Assembly (NCBI GenBank): GCA_027296665.1
Contig: JAPUIV010000150.1
Coordinates: 1 to 19,991, forward strand
DNA length: 19,991 nt
Reading direction: 5' to 3'
Source: Acidobacteriota bacterium
GTDB taxonomy: Bacteria; Acidobacteriota; Polarisedimenticolia; JAPUIV01
Part shown: positions 7,394 through 14,576 of the stretch, piece by piece
How the letters are laid out: every line of letters begins with the position of its first letter
Numbering within the stretch: position 1 is the first letter of the stretch
Notes under the pieces: generated by a model
What the model was told of the DNA's origin: nothing
What the model saw: only the letters and a program-made list of their open reading frames with translations
Database searches by the model: none
Program-made: the position numbers and the translations under genes

Positions 7394-8511
7394 AACCAAC
7401 AGGCAGATTCCCGCTGGCGGGACCGGCGCGGATCTGGATCTCCATGGCGATTTTTCTGGCGCTGCCGCTCACCGGCCGGGCTCAGGAGACGGAACGCGAG
7501 TTCGAGAAGGAGTTGATCGACGGAGACTACATGTACACCGTTCTGGGACCCGACGCGATCCCCGCCGTCGACGACCCGGTCTTTGTCTCCCGCGAGGAGG
7601 CGGAGTCGTTCATGGATGACGGTGAGCCGGTCATCGGATTGTTGATCGACGGCGAGGCGCGGGCCTATTCCTTGTACCATCTCGACCATCACGAGATCGT
7701 CAACGACACGGTCGCCGGCCGCAAGGTCGCCGTCACCTGGTGACCGCTGGTGAATGCGGGCATAGTTTATGCCCGCGAGATCGGCGGCCGGGAATATACC
7801 TTCGGGGTGTCGGGGAAGCTGTGGCGCGACGCCCTGGTGATGTACGATCGCCAGTCGGAAAGCCTGTGGAGCCAGGTCGATGGCCGCGCCTTCCGGGGCC
7901 CCCGGGAAGGCGAGATCCTCGAGCATATCCCCTCCGTCCAGACCACCTGGGGGAAGTGGAAGAAACTCCATCCCCAGACCCTGGTCCTGAAGAAGGAATC
8001 GGAATTCACCAGTACCCGTTACGAGAAATATTTCACCGATCCCGATCGGATCGGCGTGTTCGGCAACCCCTTGAAGGACGAACGCCTCGGCGGCAAGGTG
8101 GAGATCGTCGGGGTGCGCGCCGGCGGCAAGCAGATGGTGTTCCCCCTGGAGGCCCTCCGCGCCGCCGGCCTGGTCAACTCCCGGGTGGGGGAGACGGAGA
8201 TCCTTCTCCACGCCGACCCGCAGACCGCCTCGGTCCATGCCTTTTCCCGCATGACCTCACGGGGAGTCTTGAATTTTTCGAAGATTGCCAAGAAGAAAAG
8301 AAAGGGCTGGATCCGGGACCGGGAGACCGGGACACTCTGGGATCCCCGGACCGGCCAGGCGGTCAAGGGGAAGATGCGGGGAACCCAACTGGACGAGATC
8401 TCCGCCACCAAGGTCTTCTGGTTTGCCTGGGCGGCCTTCTTTCCCGGATCCGAGATCTGGACTCCGGAGACCGAATCCGCGGAGGAGGGCTCGCCCGCCA
8501 CTTCCTCTTAG
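7390..8511 (+). CDS. Exported DUF3179 protein, candidate selenoprotein (UGA at 7741 read as Sec118)
   Basis: A 373-residue reading frame if the single TGA at 7741-7743 is decoded. Signal peptide: IWISMAIFLALPLTGRAQ (about 16-33). The DUF3179 domain runs on both sides of the TGA: DDPVFVSREEAESF, then LLIDGEARAYSL, HHEIVNDTVAGRKVAVTW before it, then NAGIVYAREIGGREYTFGVS, DALVMYDRQSESLWSQVDG and FWFAWAAFFPG after it. Family members carry V-T-Y-C-P-L-C-N/G here; this protein has V-T-W-(UGA)-P-L-V-N, so the stop takes the place of the first cysteine and Val121 replaces the second. A 9-bp hairpin with GTT loop follows at the expected distance (7756-7776). The downstream half has no good start or ribosome site of its own, stays open to TAG 8509-8511, and keeps strong domain identity. 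A recent nonsense mutation is the alternative. No selA, selB, selC or selD gene is in the window. The molecular function of DUF3179 is unknown; the position suggests a redox or metal-handling role. Confidence 0.85.
7741..7787 (+). promoter_or_regulatory. Candidate bacterial SECIS element directing selenocysteine at UGA 7741
   Basis: After UGA (7741-7743, followed by C) the mRNA forms a perfect 9-bp stem, GCGGGCATA (7756-7764) with TATGCCCGC (7768-7776), closed by the 3-nt loop GTT (7765-7767). A lower 4-bp stem CCGC (7744-7747) with GCGG (7784-7787) can enclose the region just below the UGA. Loop begins with G, 21 nt after the UGA; the known bacterial consensus asks for a G within the first two loop bases and roughly 16-37 nt spacing. 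The arms also encode A-G-I-V-Y-A-R, so part of the pairing could be coding coincidence, but 9 uninterrupted pairs is striking. Confidence 0.8.
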
Positions 8512-8536
8512 GGCGGGGAGCCCGGGGCTCCCCGCC
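8512..8536. terminator. Strong symmetric hairpin between convergent genes, probable bidirectional terminator
   Basis: GGCGGGGAGCCC (8512-8523) is the exact reverse complement of GGGCTCCCCGCC (8525-8536), giving a stem of 10-12 bp immediately after the DUF3179 TAG and 13 nt beyond the Hsp20 stop on the other strand. There is no T-run on either side, so it may act as a pause/RNA-end protector or need a factor rather than being a classic intrinsic terminator. Confidence 0.55.
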
Positions 8537-8549
8537 GGGGGACAAGGGG

Positions 8550-8984
8550 TCAGTTGGTGCTGACAGGGATCTTCTTGGTCTTGGAAGACTCGGACTTCGG
8601 CAGGGTCACGTCCAGGATGCCGTCCTGGTAGGTGGCCGAGATCTTTTCCGGGTCGACCGTCACCGGCAGGTGGAAGCTGCGGCTGAAGTTCCCGTACAAT
8701 CTCTCCAGACGGTAGGAGTTCTCGTCCTGGAAATCCTTTTCCCGCTTCCGTTCTCCCTTGAGGGTGAGGACGTTCTTCTCGATCTGGATATCGATATCAC
8801 CCTTTTTCAGACCAGGCAGCTCGGCCTGCAGCCTGAGGTTGTCCCCCTCCTCGAAGATGTCGACCGAGGGGAGCCAGCTTCCCGACTCCTCGCCGTTGAA
8901 CCGGGTGGGAAAGTCGAACATACGATTCATCCGATCCTGAAGGGACACGAATTCGCCGAAGGGATTCCATCTCACTAAAGTCAT
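8550..8984 (-). CDS. Small heat shock protein, Hsp20 / alpha-crystallin family
   Basis: A 144-residue ATP-independent chaperone that holds unfolding proteins in the cytoplasm. The N-terminal arm MTLVRWNPFGEFVSLQDRMN is typical. The alpha-crystallin domain runs about 37-135: PSVDIFEEGDNLRLQAELPG, LTLKGERKREKDF, FSRSFHLPVTVDPEKISATY and DGILDVTLPKSE. The C-terminal I-x-V motif (KKIPVS, about 138-143) is present. ATG 8984-8982 follows AAAGGAGG at 8 nt spacing. No CIRCE repeat was seen upstream; a sigma-70-like promoter fits the upstream AT-rich region. Confidence 0.96.
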   Translation of the reverse strand: MTLVRWNPFGEFVSLQDRMNRMFDFPTRFNGEESGSWLPSVDIFEEGDNLRLQAELPGLKKGDIDIQIEKNVLTLKGERKREKDFQDENSYRLERLYGNFSRSFHLPVTVDPEKISATYQDGILDVTLPKSESSKTKKIPVSTN

Positions 8985-9070
8985 TTTTTATTCCTCCTTT
9001 TAGTGTGTGTCTTCATGTAAACTATGGGGACAATAGGATTTATCTGTTTTCCCAATGTCCTTCGATATAG

Positions 9071-9099
9071 ATTGTAATATCTTAGTACGTTCAAATCAA
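9071..9099 (-). promoter_or_regulatory. Probable promoter of the Hsp20 gene
   Basis: On the minus strand TTGATT (9099-9094) and TACAAT (9076-9071) are separated by exactly 17 bp, in an AT-rich island (about 8985-9130) that contrasts with the GC-rich surroundings. The leader to ATG 8984 would be about 80 nt. CTTGAT also resembles the heat-shock sigma-32 -35 element, but no CCCAT-type -10 was found. Confidence 0.55.
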
Positions 9100-9151
9100 G
9101 TAATCTTATAGTTTTTTATCATATTAGAAGGCCTGAGAGGAACCAAAGGGA

Positions 9152-10024
9152 ATGAAGAACACCAAACCTACTCCGTCTCTCTTTTTTCCTGAGAGCGGTC
9201 TCATCTCCCTCCTCCTGGCCTGCCTCTCCATCTCGCTGGCCTCCTGCGGGCGGGAAACCTCCCATCGATTGATGACCTTCCAGGAGTACAGGGAGATCGA
9301 CCATCCGGTTCCCTACATACTCCGCCTCGAACAGGGGGAGAGGGGACTTCTCTATTTCGGCGCGCGGCACGTCTTCGATCCCGCCGATCCCCAGATCGAC
9401 GCCATCGAACGGATGTGGGAAGAGTTCCATCCCACCGTTGCCTTCAACGAGGGTGGGAATCCACCCGTTCTGGCGACCCGGGAGGAAGCGGTGGGGCGGA
9501 TCGGAGAGCCGGGATGGGTCCGGTTTCTCGCGGCCCGGGATGGGGTACCGGTTTTCAGTCTGGAGCCGGAACGGGAGGTGGAAACGGCCCATCTGGTCCG
9601 GCGGTTCACCCCCGAGGAGGTCAAGGTTTTCTACATTCTGCGGCAGATCCCCCAGTGGCGAAATAGCCGGGATCCGCGGCCATTGGCCGATCGCCTGGAA
9701 AACATGATCGGGGGGCTTTCCCTGATCCAGGAACTTGCGGGGGCGCCCCGGGATTATGGAGAGCTGGCGGAATCCTGCGTGCGTGTCGTTCCGGAGATCC
9801 CGGACTGCCTGGCGATCACCCGGGAGTGGTTCGATCCGGTACCCGATGTCCGTAAAGGGATCACCAATGACATCTCGGCCGAGGCGAGCTGGTTCCGGGA
9901 CCTGCACATGCTGGATCTCCTGATCGACAGGGTCCGGAGGGGGGAGCGGGTATTCGCGGTGGTCGGAGCCAGCCACGTGGTGATGCAAGAGAGGCCCCTT
10001 CGCCGCGCCCTGGAACCGAAATAA
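9152..10024 (+). CDS. TraB/TIKI-like (EreA/ChaN-fold) putative lipoprotein
   Basis: A 290-residue protein with a lipoprotein-like signal: ISLLLACLSISLASCG, with lipobox LASC and acylated Cys32. The body shows the spaced conserved positions of the TIKI/TraB/GumN superfamily: YFGARHVFDP (His73), PTVAFNEGG (Glu100) and, near the end, FAVVGASHVVMQ (His275). In that superfamily these glycine/histidine/glutamate clusters form a putative metal-binding hydrolase site; the true activity of this branch is unknown. The segment between (about 100-250) is divergent. ATG 9152 follows AGAGGA/AAAGGGA. It is divergent from hsp20 and ends 60 nt before carA. No clear plus-strand promoter was identified. Family assignment is by motif pattern and is moderately certain. 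Confidence 0.68.
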   Translation: MKNTKPTPSLFFPESGLISLLLACLSISLASCGRETSHRLMTFQEYREIDHPVPYILRLEQGERGLLYFGARHVFDPADPQIDAIERMWEEFHPTVAFNEGGNPPVLATREEAVGRIGEPGWVRFLAARDGVPVFSLEPEREVETAHLVRRFTPEEVKVFYILRQIPQWRNSRDPRPLADRLENMIGGLSLIQELAGAPRDYGELAESCVRVVPEIPDCLAITREWFDPVPDVRKGITNDISAEASWFRDLHMLDLLIDRVRRGERVFAVVGASHVVMQERPLRRALEPK

Positions 10025-10068
10025 AAAATCCTGCATTGATTCGGTGCGCGCTGCCCCGGTAAACCGGC

Positions 10069-10074
10069 TATAAT
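10069..10074 (+). promoter_or_regulatory. TATAAT -10 element of carA, apparently giving a leaderless message
   Basis: A perfect TATAAT at 10069-10074 puts the transcription start at about 10080-10082, only a few bases before ATG 10085. No -35 match is evident at 17 bp. A short CCGGT/ACCGG hairpin (10056-10067) abuts the -10. No Shine-Dalgarno sequence lies before the ATG (ACCCTTCCT). Confidence 0.5.
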
Positions 10075-10084
10075 CACCCTTCCT

Positions 10085-11188
10085 ATGACACCCGATGCCC
10101 CCTTCTCCGCCGGATACCGCCGTGTCCGCGGCCGGCTGGTGCTCGCCGACGGTAAGTCCTTCGCGGGGCGATCGTTCGGCGCCGGCGAGGGTACCGGCGG
10201 TGAAGTCGTTTTCAACACCGGCATGGTCGGCTATCCCGAGGCGTTGACCGATCCCTCCTACCGCGGCCAGATCCTGGTGTTCACTTTCCCGTCGCTGGGG
10301 AATTACGGCGTGCCGATGGACGGCGGCGGCGATGGCCTGGGGATGATGTTTGAATCGGATCGGATCCAGGTCAGCGGCGTGATCTGCGCCCGTTACTCCG
10401 AGGAGTTTTCCCACCATCAGGCGGTCCGGAGCCTGGAGAACTGGCTGGAAAGCTCCGGCATTCCCGCCCTGACCGGAATCGATACCCGCGCGCTGACACA
10501 GCACCTGCGGAACCACGGCACCTTGCTCGGCCGGATCGAGTTCGGAAGGAGCGAACCGTCTGCCTGGGTTGACCCGAATCGGCGGAACCTGGTCCGGGAG
10601 GTGTCCTGCCGCGAGCCCCGGGTATTCGGCCGCGGGCGCATCGAAATCGGGTTGATCGACTGCGGCGCCAAGTACCAGTTGATCCGGGACCTCCTGCGTC
10701 ATGATTGCCGGGTGACGGTATTGCCGTGGAATACCCCCTTCCCGCGAGTGCGCGGGATGGCAGGGGTCGTTCTGAGCAACGGACCGGGCAATCCGAGAAT
10801 GGCGCGGTCCTCGATCGAGGCGGTGAAAAAGATGATGGGCGCGAAGATTCCCATACTCGGGATCTGTCTCGGCCACCAGCTCCTGGCGCTGGCGGCCGGC
10901 GCCCGGACCTTTAAGTTGAAGTTCGGCCATCGTTCCCACAACCAGCCCTGTCTCGATCTTCGCACCGGCCGTTGTTACGCCACCAGCCAGAACCACGGCT
11001 TCGCCGTCGACCCGGATCGGTTACCCGGCGATTGGGAGGAGTGGTTCCGGAACGCCAACGACGGGACCAATGAGGGGATCCGGCACCGCCGGCTGCCGTT
11101 CCGATCGGTCCAGTTCCATCCCGAGGCCCATCCCGGGCCGGGCGGAACGGAGTGGATACTCGAAGAGTTCTTCGCGGCGATCTCCTAG
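10085..11188 (+). CDS. carA: Carbamoyl-phosphate synthase, small (glutaminase) subunit
   Basis: A 367-residue subunit that takes ammonia from glutamine and passes it to CarB for carbamoyl phosphate, the first step of pyrimidine and arginine synthesis. The N-terminal domain (GEVVFNTGMVGYPEALTDPS, about 39-58) is followed by a class I glutamine amidotransferase domain with nucleophile Cys261 (GICLGHQLL), His345 and Glu347 (QFHPEAHPGP). All catalytic residues are present, unlike mitochondrial CPS1. Details such as QNHGFAVD, ANDGTNEGIRH and GIDTRALTQHLRNHGTLLG look closer to the eukaryotic CAD/CPS1 glutaminase than to E. coli CarA. ATG 10085 aligns with the family start and has no ribosome site. 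TAG overlaps the ribosome site for carB. Confidence 0.97.
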   Translation: MTPDAPFSAGYRRVRGRLVLADGKSFAGRSFGAGEGTGGEVVFNTGMVGYPEALTDPSYRGQILVFTFPSLGNYGVPMDGGGDGLGMMFESDRIQVSGVICARYSEEFSHHQAVRSLENWLESSGIPALTGIDTRALTQHLRNHGTLLGRIEFGRSEPSAWVDPNRRNLVREVSCREPRVFGRGRIEIGLIDCGAKYQLIRDLLRHDCRVTVLPWNTPFPRVRGMAGVVLSNGPGNPRMARSSIEAVKKMMGAKIPILGICLGHQLLALAAGARTFKLKFGHRSHNQPCLDLRTGRCYATSQNHGFAVDPDRLPGDWEEWFRNANDGTNEGIRHRRLPFRSVQFHPEAHPGPGGTEWILEEFFAAIS

Positions 11189-11199
11189 GAGGCATTTCC

Positions 11200-14100
11200 T
11201 TGAACAACCAGCGGCGCGTCATTCTCCTCGGCTCCGGCGCCCTGAAGATCGGGGAAGCGGGGGAGTTCGATTACTCCGGCTCCCAGGCGATCCGCGCCCT
11301 CAAGGAGGAGGGGTACGAGGTCTGGCTGGTAAACCCGAACATCGCCACCATCCAGACTTCCCCCGGCCTGGCCGACCGGATCTTCCTGGTTCCGGTGGAA
11401 CCCAGTTTCGTCGCCCGGATCATCGCCCGGGGCCGTCCGGGAGGAATCCTGCTGTCGTTCGGCGGGCAGACCGCCTTGAATTGCGGACTGGCCCTGCACC
11501 GATCGGGTGTGCTGGGCCGATACGGGGTGCGGGTCCTCGGCTCCTCAATAGAAACGATACGCAAGACCGAGGATCGGGAGAAGTTCCGCGACGAGATCCT
11601 TTCGATCGGATTGAAGGTGCCGCTGAGCTTGGTGGCCGGAAATTCCCGGGAGGCGGCCGCGGCGGCCCGCCGGATCGGGTTCCCGGTGCACGTCCGGACC
11701 GCTTTCTCGCTGGGCGGGTTCGGCTCCGGCGTGGCCCGGACTGAGCGCGAGCTGGAGAAAATGGTAGCGAGAGGACTTTCCGCCGCCCCCCAGGTCGTGG
11801 TGGAAGAGGATCTCTCCGGCTGGAAGGAGATCGAGTACGAGTTGGTGCGGGATGCCCGGGACAACTGCATCGCGGTCTGCAACATGGAGAACCTCGATCC
11901 GATGGGGGTCCATACCGGCGATTCGATCGTCGTCGCGCCGTCGCAGACCTTGTCGAACCGCGAATACTTCCAGCTGCGCGCCATCGCCTTTCGCGTCATC
12001 CGCCGTTTCGGTGTGATCGGGGAGTGCAACATCCAGTTCGCCCTGGACCCGGTTTCCGGAGACTACCGGATCATCGAGGTGAACGCGCGCCTTTCCCGGT
12101 CCTCCGCCCTCGCCTCCAAGGCGACCGGCTATCCCCTGGCCCGCATCGCCGCCAAGATCGCCGTCGGCCATTCGTTGCCCGAGCTGAAGAACTCCATGAA
12201 TGATGCCACCACCGCCTGCTTCGAGCCGGCCCTCGACTACCTGGTGGTGAAGATCCCGAAATGGGATCTCACGAAATTCGACCGGGCCATGTTCATCCTC
12301 GGCAGCGAGATGAAATCGGTGGGCGAGATCATGGCGGTGGGGCGCAGCTTCGAGGAGGCACTCCAGAAGGGATGCCGGATGCTGGGGGACGGAATCCGCG
12401 GGCTGGTAGGCAACCGCCTGCCGTCCGGCGTCCCCGGTTTCGGGATGGGGGCGCCAACGCCGTGGCGGATCTTTGCCCTGGCCGAGGCGATCCAGCGCGG
12501 TGCCGGTATCGCCGGATTGAGCCAGCGAACCGGCATCGACCCGTGGTTTCTGCAAAAGATTGCCCATATTTGCCGGGTCGAACAATTGCTCCGTGAGAAC
12601 TCCTGGCCGCCGCCCGGCGATCTTCTCCGCGAGGCCAAGGTCGCCGGATTCTCCGACGGCCAGATCGGCGCCCTCCATGGCAAGGAGGCCGACGCGGTCC
12701 GCTCCCTGCGGCGGCGGCGGGGTATCCTGCCGGTGGTGAAGCAGATCGATACCCTGGCGGCCGAGTATCCGGTGCGGACCAACTACCTCTACCTCACCTA
12801 CGGCGGTGACAAGGATGATCTTCCGCCGGCGAAGAAAAACCGCAAGGTTCTGATCCCGGGGTCGGGCCCGTACCGCATCGGCTCCAGCGTCGAGTTCGAC
12901 TGGTGCTGCGTCTCGGCGGCGCAGTCGCTCCGGCGCATGGGGTACGAGCCGGTGGTTGTGAACTGCAATCCGGAAACAGTCTCCACCGACTACGATGCCG
13001 GGCATACCCTGTATTTCGAGGAGTTGACGGTCGAGAGGATCCTCGACATATGGGAAAAGGAACGGCCCCTCGGCTGCCTCCTGGCCTTCGGCGGGCAGAT
13101 TCCGAATAGCCTGGCAATGGAGTTCCGCCGCCGCGGCCTGCGGGTCTTCGGAACCGATCCCGCCGATATTGACCGGGCCGAGGACCGCAAGAAGTTCTCC
13201 TCCCTGATCGACCGGCTCGGTGTCGATCAGCCCAGGTGGATCCAGGCCGGATCGAGGCGGGAGGCGAAGCGTTTCGCCCGCCGGGTCGGATATCCGGTCC
13301 TGGTGCGGCCTTCCTATGTTCTGTCGGGCTCGGCCATGCGGGTGGCCGCCGATCCCGACCAGTTGGGGTTGTACCTCGAGGGGGCGGCCGACGTTTCCCT
13401 CGATCATCCCGTGGTGGTGTCGAAGTTCATCGTCGGGGCCAAGGAACTGGAGGCCGACGCGGTCGCCTCGAACGGCCGGATCCTTGCCGTCGCGGTGATG
13501 GAACATGTGGAAAATGCCGGCGTGCATTCGGGCGATGCCACGGTGGTGTTCCCACCGCAGAAGACCTATCTGGAAACGGTGCGGCGGATCCGGAAGATCA
13601 CCGGCCGGATCGCGCGGGCGCTGCGGATCACCGGTCCCTTCAACATCCAGTTTCTCGCGGTCGACAACCAGGTCATGGTGATCGAATGCAATCTCAGGAC
13701 CTCGCGGTCCTTTCCCTTCGTCTCCAAGGTGAGTGGCTGCGACCTGGTCGATCTGGCCACCCGGGCCATGATGGGGGAGGAAGTGGAGCCGCTGGCCTGG
13801 TCGATGCTCGACCTGAACCACGTCGGCGTCAAGGCGCCGCAGTTCTCCTACGCCCGCATCAAGGGGGCCGACCCGGTCCCCCGGGTCGAGATGGCCTCCA
13901 CTGGCGAGGTCGGTTGCCTCGGCGATGACCTGACCGAAGCCTTTCTCAAGGCGATCCTGGCCACCGGGTTCCGCATTCCGACCCGGCGCCAGGTGCTCCT
14001 GTCGATCGGGACGATGCAGGACAAGGTCCGATTTCTCTCCTCCGCCCGGGTGCTGCGCGGGCTCGGCTTTCAGATCTTCGCGACCCGGAACACCTCCCGG

Positions 14101-14475
14101 TTTCTCGCCTCGCAGGGGATCGAAAACATCCGCCTGTACAAGATCCACGAGAGGCGCAAACCGAGCCTTCTCGAATCGATCGAGCCGAAAAAACTCGATC
14201 TGATCATCAACATTCCCCGGAACACCGACCGGCGCGAGATGAGCGACGGCTATCAGATCCGCCGCCGCGCCGCCGATTTCGGTATTCCCCTGGTGACCAA
14301 CCTCCAGCTGGCCGAGCTTCTCGTCAAGGCGATCGCCCAGAAGGGCCTGGACGATCTGCACGTGAAAGCCTGGGACGAATATCTGGATCCCCGGCCCGTT
14401 TCCCCCGCCCCGGTCTCCGCATCCTCTCCCCGTCCTTTTCCCGGTTCGCGGCCCCTCTTTCTTTCAGATCTGTAA
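11200..14475 (+). CDS. carB: Carbamoyl-phosphate synthase, large subunit
   Basis: A 1091-residue synthetase with two homologous ATP-grasp halves. The first (about 1-400) phosphorylates bicarbonate, the second (about 556-925) phosphorylates carbamate, and an MGS-like allosteric domain follows (about 928-1065). Markers: GEFDYSGSQA (21-30), GGQTALNCGL, ARLSRSSALASKATGYPL; second half GPYRIGSSVEFDW, NCNPETVSTDYD, SYVLSGSAM, ENAGVHSGDAT. Wording throughout is strongly like human CPS1/CAD (for example QIDTLAAEYPVRTNYLYLTY and ADIDRAEDRKKFS). In the regulatory domain FATRNTS keeps Thr962 and Thr965, the positions I recall as N-acetylglutamate contacts in CPS1. A proline/serine tail of about 25 residues extends beyond the family end. 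TTG 11200 is chosen for AGGAGG at 11187-11192; it lies 11 nt after carA. Confidence 0.96.
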   Translation: MNNQRRVILLGSGALKIGEAGEFDYSGSQAIRALKEEGYEVWLVNPNIATIQTSPGLADRIFLVPVEPSFVARIIARGRPGGILLSFGGQTALNCGLALHRSGVLGRYGVRVLGSSIETIRKTEDREKFRDEILSIGLKVPLSLVAGNSREAAAAARRIGFPVHVRTAFSLGGFGSGVARTERELEKMVARGLSAAPQVVVEEDLSGWKEIEYELVRDARDNCIAVCNMENLDPMGVHTGDSIVVAPSQTLSNREYFQLRAIAFRVIRRFGVIGECNIQFALDPVSGDYRIIEVNARLSRSSALASKATGYPLARIAAKIAVGHSLPELKNSMNDATTACFEPALDYLVVKIPKWDLTKFDRAMFILGSEMKSVGEIMAVGRSFEEALQKGCRMLGDGIRGLVGNRLPSGVPGFGMGAPTPWRIFALAEAIQRGAGIAGLSQRTGIDPWFLQKIAHICRVEQLLRENSWPPPGDLLREAKVAGFSDGQIGALHGKEADAVRSLRRRRGILPVVKQIDTLAAEYPVRTNYLYLTYGGDKDDLPPAKKNRKVLIPGSGPYRIGSSVEFDWCCVSAAQSLRRMGYEPVVVNCNPETVSTDYDAGHTLYFEELTVERILDIWEKERPLGCLLAFGGQIPNSLAMEFRRRGLRVFGTDPADIDRAEDRKKFSSLIDRLGVDQPRWIQAGSRREAKRFARRVGYPVLVRPSYVLSGSAMRVAADPDQLGLYLEGAADVSLDHPVVVSKFIVGAKELEADAVASNGRILAVAVMEHVENAGVHSGDATVVFPPQKTYLETVRRIRKITGRIARALRITGPFNIQFLAVDNQVMVIECNLRTSRSFPFVSKVSGCDLVDLATRAMMGEEVEPLAWSMLDLNHVGVKAPQFSYARIKGADPVPRVEMASTGEVGCLGDDLTEAFLKAILATGFRIPTRRQVLLSIGTMQDKVRFLSSARVLRGLGFQIFATRNTSRFLASQGIENIRLYKIHERRKPSLLESIEPKKLDLIINIPRNTDRREMSDGYQIRRRAADFGIPLVTNLQLAELLVKAIAQKGLDDLHVKAWDEYLDPRPVSPAPVSASSPRPFPGSRPLFLSDL

Positions 14476-14502
14476 CTGGCGCGGGTTTCCAGCCCCTTTT
14501 AC

Positions 14503-14532
14503 TTGACGGTTCCGGGGGCCGGTCCATATATT
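14503..14532 (+). promoter_or_regulatory. Probable promoter of the aminotransferase gene
   Basis: TTGACG (14503-14508) and TATATT (14527-14532), each 5 of 6 to consensus, with an 18-bp spacer. Transcription would begin near 14539, about 38 nt before the start codon, in the short gap after carB. Confidence 0.6.
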
Positions 14533-14576
14533 CCAACCAGGATCCTGGCACTCTTCGGACCGCAGGAGATCGGATT

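Noticed and set aside
7741..7743. Reading the DUF3179 gene as two genes or as a pseudogene broken by a stop
   Set aside because: The TGA replaces precisely a family cysteine, the downstream half has no convincing start or ribosome site, and a SECIS-like hairpin follows. Kept only as the alternative hypothesis.
9119..10996. A 625-codon minus-strand frame across the TraB-like gene and carA
   Set aside because: It is a shadow of two well-supported plus-strand genes, with low-complexity proline/arginine/glycine-rich translation.
11545..14361. A 938-codon open frame antisense to carB
   Set aside because: Long antisense frames are expected from codon bias in GC-rich genes. The plus strand is clearly carB and the antisense product has no recognisable domain.
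14476..14502. A terminator after carB (CTGG/CCAG followed by CCCCTTTT)
   Set aside because: A four-base stem with a nine-base loop is too weak to claim, although the T-run is suggestive.
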